From positions 1 to 64,000 of the forward strand of contig JAKOVB010000067.1 of the NCBI GenBank assembly GCA_029782295.1: a stretch of DNA of 64,000 nucleotides. Direction: 5' to 3'. The notes below the pieces were generated by a model. It was given only the letters and a program-made list of their open reading frames with translations, did not search any database and was not told the DNA's origin. Positions 43,535-57,034 of this stretch are shown here, piece by piece; within the stretch, counting starts at the first letter, position 1, and each line of letters opens with the position of its first letter. The stretch comes from Pseudomonadota bacterium. Lineage in GTDB: Bacteria > Pseudomonadota > Gammaproteobacteria > Burkholderiales > Methylophilaceae. A program made the translations under genes and the position numbers.

Positions 43535-45872
43535 GCTGGTCCGCTCCGGCGCAGACCGGATGCAGCCAGGCTGCCAGCGAAGGGAGCAGGCAAATGGCGG
43601 CAATGGCATTGACCAGGAACATGAAGGCCAGCAATACACCCATATCGGCCTGAAACTTGAGTGCTGAAAATGCCCAGCTTCCCACCCCGATACTCATGGT
43701 CAGCGCCGTGAACAGAGCCGCTGAGCCGCGCTGGTGAAGTGCGGCCAAGCAGGCTTGTGGCAGGCTTTCTCCATGGAACATGCGATGCTGCAGGGTATCG
43801 TAAAGATAAATCCCGTAGTCAACGCCTACGCCGACCCCCAGCGCAATCACGGGGAGCGTCGAAACCTTGAGGCCGATGCCGAGCGATGCCATCAGCGCAT
43901 TGCAAAGGATGGAAACCAGTGCCAGGGGCGCCAGGATGCAAAGCATAGCGGCCAGGCTGCGGAAGGTCGCAAAACACAGGATGGCCAGCACGCCAAAAAT
44001 GGCTCCCAGCATCTGGTATTCGGCGGCGTCGACAGCCTCATTGGTGGCGGCCATCACGCCGACATTGCCGGTGGCGAGACGGAATTCGATCTTGTCATGA
44101 TCCGCATGGGCATTGAAGCGCTTGACGGCATCCACGATGCGGGCAATGGTTTCCCCCTGATGGTCCTGTGTAAAAATCAGCACCTGCATGACGTTGCAGT
44201 TGGTGTCGATCAGGCCGCTGGCCGTGTCGAGCGGGCCCACTACCTGGGCCATCATGGCCGGATCGCGGGGGAGCGCCCGCCATTTGAGATTGCCTTCATT
44301 CACGCCACCGCTGACCATTCTTGCCACTGTCGTGGCCGCCAGCACGCTTTGCACCCCAGGCAGGCTCCGCATGGTGCGCTCGAAGCGTTCGATGGGTTCC
44401 ATGTATTCATACCGCGTACAGGCGCTTTCAGCACCATGGGTCTGGACAACGACGCCGAGGACATCGACGCCGATGGCGAAGTTTCTTGTGATCACCGCGT
44501 TGTCCTGGTTGTAGCGGGAGGATTGGCGCAATTCCGGGATCCCCTGGCCAAGATCCCCCGTTTTTAGCTGGCGTCCCTGCCAGGCGCCGGCCAGCAGGAC
44601 CAGCAGGGCGATCAGGAGCGCCTTGGCTGCAGCCGGTCGATTTGCCAGGCGGGCGACCCAGGTCCACAGACGGGCGCTGTGGTTTTCCAAGCGTCGTGCC
44701 CTGAGCAGGGCTGCAGGATGAACAGTCAGGTAAGACAGCAGGATGGGCAGCAGGATCTTGTTGGTGACGATCATCAGGGCAACTCCCAGGCTGGCGGTGA
44801 TGCCGAGTTCTCGCACGATCTCGATTTTGATCATCATGATGACCATGAATCCCAGCGCATTGGTTGCAAGCGCCAGCGCCCCTGGGATGAACAGTCGTCC
44901 AAAGGCATCCCTTGCAGCTTCCAGGCTGGATTCGGAAGCCATCCGGCGCAGTCGCCAGGCATTGGTCATCTGGACGGCATGGGACACGCCGATCGAGAAG
45001 ATCAGGAAGGGGACCAGGATCGACATGGGATCGATGCCATAGCCCAGCAGCTTAAGCAGCCCGAATAGCCAGACTACCGGAACTAGCGCGCAGATCAGCG
45101 CAAGGGCAGTGACCTGGGTTGAGCGGGTATAGGCGTAGAGCAGGAGTGCCGTGATCAGAAAGGCGGCCAGGAAAAAGGTGAGAACACCGACGGCCCCGGC
45201 ACGGATGTCGTCCACCGCCTTGGCGAAGCCGATGATGTGCACCCCGATCTCCGGGCTTTCGTATTTGGTGCGTATTTGCTCAAGCTGGGCGGCGACCTTG
45301 AAGTAATCCAGCCTGGCTCCGGTCTGCGGGTCATGTTCGAGCAGTTCGGCACGGATCAGGGCGCCGTTGAATGTGGGGGTCACCAGTCGTCCGAACTCAC
45401 TGGACTTCTGGATGTTGGCGCGAACCCGTTCAAGGTCGTCCGGGGTGTTGTGGAACGTGGAGGAGACGACGTTTCCGCCGGAGAAGCCTTCTTCGGTGAT
45501 TTCGATGAAACGCACGTTCGGGGTGAACAGCGAGGCTACCGAGGTGCGTTCGACACCGGGGATGAAGAAGATGTCATCCGTGGCATTTTTCAGCTTGTCA
45601 AAAAACGCCGGCTCGAAGATGTCGCGACCGTCCTTCCGGACCAGTGCGACCAGGATGCGATTGGCGCCGCCGAAGGTCTTCTGGTATTCGGTAAAGGTCC
45701 GCATATATTCATGCTGCAACGGAATCATCTTGGCAAAGCCGGCATCCGTGCCGATGCGGGTGGCGAACAATCCCAGCACCAGCGTGACCAGGGCAAAGAT
45801 GGACAGCCAGGCGCGCCGGTGGTCGAATACCAGCCGGGACATCGAGTCGGTGATGCGGTCGCGTAGTGACAT
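43518..45872 (-). CDS. MMPL/RND-family exporter
   Basis: A 784-residue membrane protein with twelve helices in two halves and two large periplasmic loops (~40-235 and ~430-610). The RND/MMPL pattern is seen in LVPFLIFSIGVSHAVQMTNA and VIALGVGVGVDYGIYLYDTL, each with the acidic or His residue of the proton relay. Such proteins move lipids or hydrophobic compounds across the inner membrane. It is the last gene of a four-gene operon with YCF48, DUF1329 and DUF1302 proteins; the YCF48 gene is 4 bases upstream. Confidence 0.88.
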   Translation of the reverse strand: MSLRDRITDSMSRLVFDHRRAWLSIFALVTLVLGLFATRIGTDAGFAKMIPLQHEYMRTFTEYQKTFGGANRILVALVRKDGRDIFEPAFFDKLKNATDDIFFIPGVERTSVASLFTPNVRFIEITEEGFSGGNVVSSTFHNTPDDLERVRANIQKSSEFGRLVTPTFNGALIRAELLEHDPQTGARLDYFKVAAQLEQIRTKYESPEIGVHIIGFAKAVDDIRAGAVGVLTFFLAAFLITALLLYAYTRSTQVTALALICALVPVVWLFGLLKLLGYGIDPMSILVPFLIFSIGVSHAVQMTNAWRLRRMASESSLEAARDAFGRLFIPGALALATNALGFMVIMMIKIEIVRELGITASLGVALMIVTNKILLPILLSYLTVHPAALLRARRLENHSARLWTWVARLANRPAAAKALLIALLVLLAGAWQGRQLKTGDLGQGIPELRQSSRYNQDNAVITRNFAIGVDVLGVVVQTHGAESACTRYEYMEPIERFERTMRSLPGVQSVLAATTVARMVSGGVNEGNLKWRALPRDPAMMAQVVGPLDTASGLIDTNCNVMQVLIFTQDHQGETIARIVDAVKRFNAHADHDKIEFRLATGNVGVMAATNEAVDAAEYQMLGAIFGVLAILCFATFRSLAAMLCILAPLALVSILCNALMASLGIGLKVSTLPVIALGVGVGVDYGIYLYDTLQHRMFHGESLPQACLAALHQRGSAALFTALTMSIGVGSWAFSALKFQADMGVLLAFMFLVNAIAAICLLPSLAAWLHPVCAGADQPRNGS

Positions 45873-45875
45873 GGA

Positions 45876-46820
45876 TTAATTTTCCAACCGTTCGATACCG
45901 GTTTCGCCTGTCAGGAGGAGTCCTTCGGCACTGTCGATGACGTTGGACCAGGCATGATGCCCGCCCCCCTTTAAGGCCGTAAAGGTTCGCCCCTGGTCGT
46001 TGCTTTGCAGGATGGCCCCGGCTGCGCCGGCAATCATGAGCCGTCCGTCCCTGAGGGCATGCCCGCCCATCAGGCCGGCCTGGATGGGGCTGGGAACTTC
46101 ATCCCAGTGTTGGCCGTGGTCGCTGGAGCGCACGATGTGGCCGCGCAGGCCAAATGCCAGGAGTCCGCCATCTTGCGCCTGCAGCATCCCGAAAAAGGAT
46201 CCGGAATAAGGGCTGGCAATCGTATTCCATGTCGCCCCGGCATCGGTGGAACGTTTCAGTGTGCCGGCCTCGCCAGCGATCACCAGGCTGCCGTCGGGCT
46301 GTCCCAGGATGGCATAAAGATGATGGTCGTCATCCGTCAGATGGTGTGGCTCCCAGTGTGAGCCGCCATCCCGTGTCGACAGGAAGGCGCCATAGGCCCC
46401 TGTCGCATAACCATGCTGCAGGTCCGCGAACCAGACATTCAGCAGTGGCCGGCTTTCCTGCGGGGCCGAGAATTGTTTTGTCCAGTGCAAGCCGCCATCA
46501 GAGGTGGCGAGGATCAGCATGTCATGTCCGACGGCCCATCCGTGCCGGGCATCGACGAAATATACCGCGGTAAGCAGGGACTCCGCTGGCGTTTCCGCCA
46601 GCCGCCAACGATGTCCCTGGTCGTCGGAGTAGATGATGCGCCCGGCCTCCCCCACGGCGATCAGCCGTGGGCCGGCGTGGACGATATCCAGGAAGAGCGT
46701 GCGCTGCTCCGGCTGAGAACTGGAGAGGGAAGCTAGGTCAGGGCTGGGCGCACGGCAGCTGCAAAGCGCCAGCAGGGCCGCGGCCAGCCAGAACAAGGTC
46801 GAAGTGCGGGAGTCGAGCAC
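45876..46820 (-). CDS. YCF48/BNR-repeat beta-propeller protein, probable lipoprotein
   Basis: A 314-residue protein. The N-terminus has a hydrophobic stretch with LCSC that can serve as a lipobox. The rest is a beta-propeller of repeated blades ending in Ser/Asp boxes: SDDQGHRWRLAE, TSDGGLHWTKQF, TRDGGSHWEPHH, STDAGATWNTI, SSDHGQHWDEV and SNDQGRTF. In photosynthetic organisms YCF48 helps assemble photosystem II, but bacterial homologues beside MMPL exporters have no established role. It probably acts in the periplasm with the exporter. Confidence 0.82.
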   Translation of the reverse strand: MLDSRTSTLFWLAAALLALCSCRAPSPDLASLSSSQPEQRTLFLDIVHAGPRLIAVGEAGRIIYSDDQGHRWRLAETPAESLLTAVYFVDARHGWAVGHDMLILATSDGGLHWTKQFSAPQESRPLLNVWFADLQHGYATGAYGAFLSTRDGGSHWEPHHLTDDDHHLYAILGQPDGSLVIAGEAGTLKRSTDAGATWNTIASPYSGSFFGMLQAQDGGLLAFGLRGHIVRSSDHGQHWDEVPSPIQAGLMGGHALRDGRLMIAGAAGAILQSNDQGRTFTALKGGGHHAWSNVIDSAEGLLLTGETGIERLEN

Positions 46821-46832
46821 GCGCCGGGAGCG

Positions 46833-48188
46833 TCAACGCACCCCGAGGTTGCGCAGGTTGGCCGGAGTGTAATCCGCCGCCGTGCGCTTCAGGGGTTTCC
46901 AGAACCACGGTTCCTCGTTGCGCAGCCCCATGGCCAGATAGCGGCCGGATTGCAGGTCGTACATGGCATCAATGCCGCTGTAATGCATCGGGACATCATA
47001 CAGCTGCAGGCTGTGAGATTCGGCAAAACGCCAGAGCTCGCCGCGTGCATCGTACTTGTCGATCATGGCAACGGCCCATGAGTCCTCATCCAGATAGAAG
47101 ACTCGTTTGGTATAGATGTTGCGGAATTCCGGCTTCAAGGTGGCTTCCACAACCCATACCCGGTGCAATTCGTAGCGGGCGTAATCCTGGTTCAGGTGGC
47201 CGGGACGCACCAGGTCGGCGATCTTCAGCTTCGGATCCATGAGTGCATAAGCGTTGTACGGAATGTACATTTCCTTCTTGCCCACCAGTTTCCAGTTGTA
47301 GCGATCGATCGCGCCGTTGTACATCCAGAAGTCGTCGTTGGTGCGCAGGCCGTCGGCGGAGGCGGCCGGGTTGTCGTAGTTGACCTCCGGCGCCAGACGC
47401 ACCCGACGCTGGCCCGGGGAGTAGGTCCAGCTGCTGCGCGACTGCTTGACCTGGTCGATCGGTTCATGTACCAGCAGGATGTTGCCGGCCAGGCGGGCAG
47501 GCGAGGTGAAGACCTGCAGGAAGTTGATCAGCTTGTTGGGCTCTTTTTCCTTGGCGGATTTGCTTAGGTTGCCGTAGGAATAGTCATATTCCATCTCCAT
47601 GCGTACCGGGGTATAGGCCCCATCCCGTGTCGGCATGACTTGCACGAAGTTGGTGGCGTAGGTGTCGCCGCGATAGCTCAGCAGATGATTCCAGATGGCT
47701 TCCTGGCCATCCTTGGGGATCGGGAACGGGAAGCCGGAGTCCACGCCCTGCACGCCATTGCCTCCGGGGGAGAGCTTGGCGTGGGTCGCTGCGAAAGCGG
47801 TCGCTTCATAAACCTGCTTGGGATAGGCCGAAGTGCGATGGGTCGGATAGACCGGCAGCTTGTAGGTCGGATATTTCTTCAGCATCGCCATCTGGCCGGG
47901 AGACAGCTTGTCCTTGTACTGCTCAGCATTCGTCCCTGTAATCGTGAACAGCGGTTTTTCGTCCGGATAGGGGTTGGGGTAGTGCGTGCCCGGCTTGAAG
48001 CCGGCCGGGGGCGTGGTCAGGCCGCCGTCCCATGCCGGGATGGAGCCATCGGCGTTCCCTGCTTTTTCCGCACCGATCGGCGTCAGGGATTTGCCTATTT
48101 GGGCGGCGTCCCCGTCGGCGAGGACGCCGGTGCTGATGAAGCCAAAGGCCAGCAGAGCGGCCAGGGCGGACAGTGATTTGTGCATCAT
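46833..48188 (-). CDS. DUF1329 family periplasmic/outer-membrane protein
   Basis: A 451-residue protein with a signal peptide (LSALAALLAFGFISTGVLA). The body fits DUF1329, a LolA-like lipid-binding family: KSLTPIGAEKAGNADGSIPA, PGQRRVRLAPEVNYDNPAAS and RVWVVEATLKPEFRNIYTKR. Family members are encoded next to DUF1302 proteins in many gamma- and betaproteobacteria. A role in moving lipids or hydrophobic substrates between the membranes is inferred from the fold and neighbours. Confidence 0.87.
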   Translation of the reverse strand: MMHKSLSALAALLAFGFISTGVLADGDAAQIGKSLTPIGAEKAGNADGSIPAWDGGLTTPPAGFKPGTHYPNPYPDEKPLFTITGTNAEQYKDKLSPGQMAMLKKYPTYKLPVYPTHRTSAYPKQVYEATAFAATHAKLSPGGNGVQGVDSGFPFPIPKDGQEAIWNHLLSYRGDTYATNFVQVMPTRDGAYTPVRMEMEYDYSYGNLSKSAKEKEPNKLINFLQVFTSPARLAGNILLVHEPIDQVKQSRSSWTYSPGQRRVRLAPEVNYDNPAASADGLRTNDDFWMYNGAIDRYNWKLVGKKEMYIPYNAYALMDPKLKIADLVRPGHLNQDYARYELHRVWVVEATLKPEFRNIYTKRVFYLDEDSWAVAMIDKYDARGELWRFAESHSLQLYDVPMHYSGIDAMYDLQSGRYLAMGLRNEEPWFWKPLKRTAADYTPANLRNLGVR

Positions 48189-48222
48189 GACGCAGATTCT
48201 CCAGAATGCGATGTGAGACCGG

Positions 48223-50085
48223 TTAGAACGAGTAGCTGGCTGTCAGCGACACAAAGTCTCGGTCAATCGCAGGATTGTAAGGGTTGCCGAAGATGTTGGA
48301 ATAGGTCAGATCCGCACGCCATTGTTCACGGTAAGTGAAGGTCAGGCCTGCAGCTGCGGATTTATATCCGTTGCTGAAGGTGGGGCCATAACCCTGGACA
48401 TCCGAGGAATAAGCCAGGCTCGGGCTGACTTTGATGGGGCCGATCAGGTTCGGATAGTCGAGCGAAGCGCGCAGCCGGTAACCCCAGGAGTTTTCCGTGG
48501 CGAAGACTGAGGTGACGGGGCCGCATACAGCGGTAAGGCAGCCTCCGGGGGCGACGCCTGCCGGCCCAGGCGCGGCATAGTAACGGCCGTCGGGCAGATT
48601 GAGATGGGTGAATCCGACTTCTCCAAGCAGGGTGAATTGTTCAGCGCCAAGCGTTGGGCCGAAAGCCTTGGTAAATGACACTTGGACCTGATGCATTTCA
48701 ACCCGGTCGTATCCGTGGATGATGGTTCCAATTGGAACGCCGGGCGTGGAAGCTTGTTTGGTCGGACTCACGCCTGTGATGAAGTTGCTGAGGCCAGCGG
48801 CCGCATCCAGGACGTCGTAGGTCGAGAGTTGCAATGGCATGTTGGGGCGATAAGAGTATTCGCCCTGCAAAGCGATGCCCAATGGCCCGGCCGTATTGAA
48901 ACTGACCCCCCAAAGGTGGATGTTTTCAGGATATTCGGCGAAATAGCTGCCTTGCGCTTGCCCGCCAACTGGGCAAGGCAGGGCGGCCGCGACCAGTGCG
49001 CGTCCATCAAATACGCTACAGCCCCATACGGAGCCGCCCGGCGCGGTCGCTGCGCCGCGAATGCCAGAGAAAATCGGCGTGCGGCTATGGTAGTTGGCGA
49101 AATATAAGCCGAATTCGGTGTTGTTAAGCTGTGGCGCCAGGAATCGTCCGGCCAATCCGAATTCGCCATGGTCCTTAGCTGGCCTGTCTGCGCTGCGCGG
49201 GGTGCCGAATGGGCCGGTGGTGGGAGAGCCGGGAAAAAATAATTTTGCAGGATACTGATGTTGATCTGGCAGTCCGCTCAGTCCGCCTGCATACAGGAAA
49301 TCGCTGCCGTCTGATAATAGATCTGTGGTGCTGAAGAAACTGCCGCGCGGATCGAGGATGGTCTTCTTGTATTGGGCCAGTGCAAAAGCTTCTACGCTGA
49401 TGTTTTCGGTGATTTCCTGGGAAGCCCAGACCATGGGGGTGGGGAGCAGGGCTTCCTTGATCTCCGATCCTGCGACGCGCAGCTTGGGCAGGCTGATGGG
49501 GTTGATCACGCTGATGCTGTTGCCGATGAAAGTGCTTTCGCCCCAGTTGATCGCCTGCTTGCCGACCCGGACCTGCAGGTTCTTGCCGCCGGGCTGGAAG
49601 TGGCCGCGGAAATAGAAGTCGAGGATCTGGAAGTCATAGCCGGCCTTGCCGCGCAATTCTTCGTTCTGGACGTTGCTGTAGGTGTGGCTGACGAAATCCT
49701 TGTTCGCGTTGGTGAAGTCGTAAAAATAGGATGCGCGACCAAAAAAACCGAAATTCCGGTAATTGAGGTCTAGTTCATGGGTGGCCTTGATGGCGGATGA
49801 AACCAGATCGCCTTTCTTGAAATTGAGGTCGCCATCGTCGCCGTTGGTGCTCGGGCCGGTGCCGCCGTTGGCTTTGCCGATCAGCGAGGATTTTGCATTC
49901 TGGGTGCGCCAACTGGCCCCAGCGGAAATCGTCGTGTCGAAACTCCCGCTGAGCCCTTCCTTGTCGCCGAAGCTGAAGGCCTGGGCATGGAGCGGTGGCA
50001 ACGCAAGCAGGAAGGCAATCGCCATCCCCTGAAGACGGCTGCTGAGGAACAATGAAAATAATGGCGTTGACCAAAATGACTGCAT
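48223..50085 (-). CDS. DUF1302 family outer-membrane protein
   Basis: A 620-residue predicted beta-barrel with a signal peptide ending near LPPLHAQA. DUF1302 features are GSFDTTISAGASWRT, the inner VRVGKQAINWGESTFIGN and the C-terminal aromatic ending VSLTASYSF expected for BAM substrates. ATG 50085 is chosen over the longer frame because AGGGG stands just upstream. It is the first gene of the DUF1302-DUF1329-YCF48-MMPL operon and may be the outer-membrane channel of that system. Confidence 0.87.
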   Translation of the reverse strand: MQSFWSTPLFSLFLSSRLQGMAIAFLLALPPLHAQAFSFGDKEGLSGSFDTTISAGASWRTQNAKSSLIGKANGGTGPSTNGDDGDLNFKKGDLVSSAIKATHELDLNYRNFGFFGRASYFYDFTNANKDFVSHTYSNVQNEELRGKAGYDFQILDFYFRGHFQPGGKNLQVRVGKQAINWGESTFIGNSISVINPISLPKLRVAGSEIKEALLPTPMVWASQEITENISVEAFALAQYKKTILDPRGSFFSTTDLLSDGSDFLYAGGLSGLPDQHQYPAKLFFPGSPTTGPFGTPRSADRPAKDHGEFGLAGRFLAPQLNNTEFGLYFANYHSRTPIFSGIRGAATAPGGSVWGCSVFDGRALVAAALPCPVGGQAQGSYFAEYPENIHLWGVSFNTAGPLGIALQGEYSYRPNMPLQLSTYDVLDAAAGLSNFITGVSPTKQASTPGVPIGTIIHGYDRVEMHQVQVSFTKAFGPTLGAEQFTLLGEVGFTHLNLPDGRYYAAPGPAGVAPGGCLTAVCGPVTSVFATENSWGYRLRASLDYPNLIGPIKVSPSLAYSSDVQGYGPTFSNGYKSAAAGLTFTYREQWRADLTYSNIFGNPYNPAIDRDFVSLTASYSF

Positions 50086-50215
50086 AACCCCTCCCAAACT
50101 GGACGCCAGCGTTTCTGGTTCGATTTTGTTGCTGACTGTAGTATATATTTATACACGTTTATACCTTGATTGTTTGGCGGTGGTCAACATCCCCATTAGT
50201 AGTGGTTTGCGGGGC

Positions 50216-50224
50216 TGGTATAAT
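50216..50224 (+). promoter_or_regulatory. Extended -10 promoter of yhbY
   Basis: TGGTATAAT combines a perfect -10 (50219-50224) with the TGn extension. The yhbY ATG is 21 bases further on, with AAAGGA between, so the leader is short. Confidence 0.6.
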
Positions 50225-50245
50225 GACCGCTTCTAAAGGAATCCC

Positions 50246-50542
50246 ATGCTTAAATTGAACTCAAAACAGGTCAGCCACTTGCGTGCGCTGAGCCATGCAC
50301 TCAACCCGGTTGTGATGGTCGGCAACAATGGTCTGACGGAGCAGGTGCTGAAGGAAATCGACGTCAGCCTGAACGCGCATGAGCTGATCAAAATCAAGGT
50401 GTTCGGCGACGACCGCGAACTGCGCAAGCAGATGCTGGAAGAAATTTGCGAGAAGTGCGGTGCAGTGGCGATTCACCATATCGGCAAGCAGTTGGTGGTA
50501 TACCGCCCGGCAGAGAAAGCCAGAATCGAACTGCCGAAATAA
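50246..50542 (+). CDS. yhbY: Ribosome assembly RNA-binding protein YhbY (CRM domain)
   Basis: A 98-residue single CRM-domain protein that associates with pre-50S particles. The family core is clear: LRALSHALNPVVMVGNNGLT, VSLNAHELIKIKVFGDDREL and the C-terminal IGKQLVVYRPA. It is normally divergent from rlmE in this group and in enterics; here the MMPL/DUF1302 insert lies between. It has its own extended -10 promoter and converges with the DUF4149 gene. Confidence 0.94.
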   Translation: MLKLNSKQVSHLRALSHALNPVVMVGNNGLTEQVLKEIDVSLNAHELIKIKVFGDDRELRKQMLEEICEKCGAVAIHHIGKQLVVYRPAEKARIELPK

Positions 50543-50584
50543 TCGGCGTGGGGCGGAGGAGCCCTACGCCAGAGGCCTCCGTGG

Positions 50585-51034
50585 CTAACGTGCCCGGAAC
50601 ACCAATACCAGTCCGAGCAGGCTCTCGATCAGGTGGGCGATGCTGGAAATGCCGTGCCAAGTCTTGAACCGGCTGGCGAACACGCTTTGCATGACGTCCG
50701 CCGGCATGGCCTGTGCCTTGAGTTGCGCGAGGATGGGCTGGATGCCGAAATGGCCGGCCAGCGTCAGGGTCAGCATGAACAGCGCGGCCCAGAAGTAGGC
50801 CTGTTTCAGTGCCTGAGTGCCGAATCGCATGAGGCGATGGGTCAGGAGGTAGAAGCCTGCTCCAATCCCGACATAGGCAATCCAGGTAAACATTTTCCCG
50901 GCCAGCATGCCAGCCAGCTGGCGATCCTGCAGGCTGTAGAACAGGACCGGTGCCGCCAGGTAGCCGATGGCCCAAAGACCGCCAACCCATGCGGTCATGA
51001 GGATCAGGGCCAGTGCGTCGGAGAACCTGTTCAT
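50585..51034 (-). CDS. DUF4149 family membrane protein
   Basis: A 149-residue inner-membrane protein with four helices: ALALILMTAWVGGLWAIGYL with APVLF, MFTWIAYVGIGAGFYLLTHR, FWAALFMLTLTLAGHFGIQP and IAHLIESLLGLVLVF. The conserved LAAPVLF and HGISS segments match DUF4149. The role is unknown. It follows greA with a 19-base gap, and greA-DUF4149 adjacency is common in this group. Confidence 0.82.
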   Translation of the reverse strand: MNRFSDALALILMTAWVGGLWAIGYLAAPVLFYSLQDRQLAGMLAGKMFTWIAYVGIGAGFYLLTHRLMRFGTQALKQAYFWAALFMLTLTLAGHFGIQPILAQLKAQAMPADVMQSVFASRFKTWHGISSIAHLIESLLGLVLVFRAR

Positions 51035-51053
51035 GCTCCCGGTTTCCTGATGT

Positions 51054-51530
51054 CTAGATGTACTTGACGTCCAGCACTTCGTAGGCGCGCATGCCGCCCG
51101 GGGCCATCACTTCCGCGATGTCGCCGGCGTACTTGCCGATCAGGGCGCGTGCAATGGGGGAGCTGACGGATATCTTGCCTTCCTTGATGTCGGCTTCGTC
51201 GTCGCCCACGATCTGGTAGGTCACGCTGTCGCCGCTGTCCTGGTCTTCCAGTTCGACGGTGGCGCCGAATACGCAGCGGCCATCCGCATCCAGTGTGGAC
51301 GGGTCGATGATCTGGCCGTTGGACAGCTTAGCTTCGACTTCGGCAATGCGGCCTTCGATGAAGCTCTGGCGCTCCTTGGCGGCATCGTATTCGGCGTTTT
51401 CGGAAAGGTCGCCCTGGGCGCGAGCTTCGGCAATTGCCTGGATCACGGCGGGACGTTCCACGCTGCGCAGGTGTTGCAGTTCAGCCTTGAGCAATTCGGC
51501 GCCTTTGACGGTCAATGGAATCTTGATCAC
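51054..51530 (-). CDS. greA: Transcription elongation factor GreA
   Basis: A 158-residue factor that rescues backtracked RNA polymerase. The N-terminal coiled coil ([40 protein letters not shown]) with the acidic tip and the C-terminal domain ([34 protein letters not shown]) are complete. GTG start. A strong terminator separates it from carB, so it likely has its own promoter; none was pinpointed. Confidence 0.96.
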   Translation of the reverse strand: MIKIPLTVKGAELLKAELQHLRSVERPAVIQAIAEARAQGDLSENAEYDAAKERQSFIEGRIAEVEAKLSNGQIIDPSTLDADGRCVFGATVELEDQDSGDSVTYQIVGDDEADIKEGKISVSSPIARALIGKYAGDIAEVMAPGGMRAYEVLDVKYI

Positions 51531-51550
51531 TTCTTTATTTTCCTGTCTCT

Positions 51551-51587
51551 AAAAAACGAAACCACACCGGAATCAACCGGCGTGGTT
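51551..51587 (-). terminator. Intrinsic terminator after carB
   Basis: On the minus strand AACCACGCCGG, loop TTGATT, CCGGTGTGGTT forms an 11-bp stem with one G-U pair, followed by TCG and six T. It lies 20 bases past the carB stop and before greA. This is the clearest intrinsic terminator in the window. Confidence 0.85.
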
Positions 51588-51606
51588 TTGAGTTGTGTCT
51601 AGTTTA

Positions 51607-54813
<3,207 letters not shown>

Positions 54814-54822
54814 GGTCCGGCC

Positions 54823-55956
54823 TTATTGCTTGTGTTGACGCATCAGGTCGATGAATCGGTCGAAGAGATAGCTCATTTCGTGCGGGCCGGGGCTGGCCTC
54901 CGGGTGACCCTGGAAGCTGAACGCCGGCTTGTCGGTGCGGGCGATGCCCTGCAGGCTGTTGTCGAACAGCGAAACATGGGTGGCGCGCACATTGGCAGGC
55001 AGCGTGTCGGCATCCACCGCGAAACCATGGTTCTGGCTGGTGATGAACACGCGCTTGTCGTCGAGGTCCTGTACGGGGTGGTTGGCGCCGTGGTGGCCGA
55101 ACTTCATCTTCAGTGTCTTGGCGCCGCTGGCCAATGCCAGTAATTGATGGCCGAGGCAGATACCGTAGGTCGGGATGCCCTTGTCCACCAGTTTGGCGAT
55201 GGCGGTGATGGCGTAGTCGCAGGGCTGCGGGTCGCCAGGGCCATTGGACAGGAAGATGCCGTCCGGATCCAGCGCCAGAGCATCCTCCGCGGAAGATTGG
55301 GCGGGCAGGACGGTGACCTTGCAGCCACGGGAAGTCAGCATGCGCAGGATGTTGCGTTTGACGCCGTAGTCGAAGGCGACCACGTGAAACTCGGTTGCAC
55401 CCGGTTTCGTGTAGCCTTCGACCAGATCCCACTCGCCTTCGTTGGCGACATAGGACTCCTTGCAACTGACCACCTTGGCCAGATCCATGCCGGAAAGCCC
55501 CGGGAAGGCGCGTGCCAGTTCCAGTGCGCGAGCTGCGTCAATGTCGCCAGCCATGATGCAACCGGCCTGGGCGCCTTTCTCACGCAGGATGCGAGTCAGT
55601 TTTCGGGTGTCGATGTCGGCGATGGCGACGATGTTGTTGGACACCAGATAGTCGGAAAGCGACTGTTCGCAGCGCCAGTTGCTGGTGATCAGCGGCAGGT
55701 CGCGGATGATCAGGCCGGCGGCATACACCTGGCCGGATTCGACGTCTTCGCGGTTGACGCCGGTGTTGCCGATGTGGGGATAGGTCAGGGTGACGATCTG
55801 CTCGGTGTAGGACGGGTCGGTCAGGATTTCCTGGTAACCGGTCATGGAAGTGTTGAACACGACTTCACCGACGGTATGCCCTGTGGCACCGATGGCGGTA
55901 CCACGAAAGACAGTTCCATCGGCGAGGACGAGGATGGCGGACTGGTTTTGTGGCAC
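54823..55956 (-). CDS. carA: Carbamoyl-phosphate synthase small subunit (glutaminase)
   Basis: A 377-residue glutamine amidotransferase subunit. The N-terminal part ([31 protein letters not shown]) binds CarB. The class I amidotransferase domain has the nucleophile loop [11 protein letters not shown] and the His/Glu site [11 protein letters not shown]. Translation starts at GTG 55956 with AAGGAG seven bases upstream. It is the first gene of carAB. A terminator-like hairpin lies between it and dapB. Confidence 0.97.
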   Translation of the reverse strand: MPQNQSAILVLADGTVFRGTAIGATGHTVGEVVFNTSMTGYQEILTDPSYTEQIVTLTYPHIGNTGVNREDVESGQVYAAGLIIRDLPLITSNWRCEQSLSDYLVSNNIVAIADIDTRKLTRILREKGAQAGCIMAGDIDAARALELARAFPGLSGMDLAKVVSCKESYVANEGEWDLVEGYTKPGATEFHVVAFDYGVKRNILRMLTSRGCKVTVLPAQSSAEDALALDPDGIFLSNGPGDPQPCDYAITAIAKLVDKGIPTYGICLGHQLLALASGAKTLKMKFGHHGANHPVQDLDDKRVFITSQNHGFAVDADTLPANVRATHVSLFDNSLQGIARTDKPAFSFQGHPEASPGPHEMSYLFDRFIDLMRQHKQ

Positions 55957-56007
55957 GGCTAACTCCTTGTAATAACGGTACTTTCGCGCTGCGGACAGCG
56001 GATGTGC

Positions 56008-56040
56008 AAAGCGGGACGAGCTGTTGGCTCATCCCGCTTT
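56008..56040 (-). terminator. Terminator-like hairpin between dapB and carA
   Basis: On the minus strand AAAGCGGGATGAGC, loop CAACA, GCTCGTCCCGCTTT forms a 14-bp stem with one G-U pair. Only three T follow, so it may be a weak intrinsic terminator for dapB or a control hairpin in the carA leader. Confidence 0.6.
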
Positions 56041-56088
56041 AGAATTTGCGTAATTATAGCTTAAGGAGCAGCGCTCGGCAATGCACGC

Positions 56089-57015
<927 letters not shown>

Positions 57016-57034
<19 letters not shown>

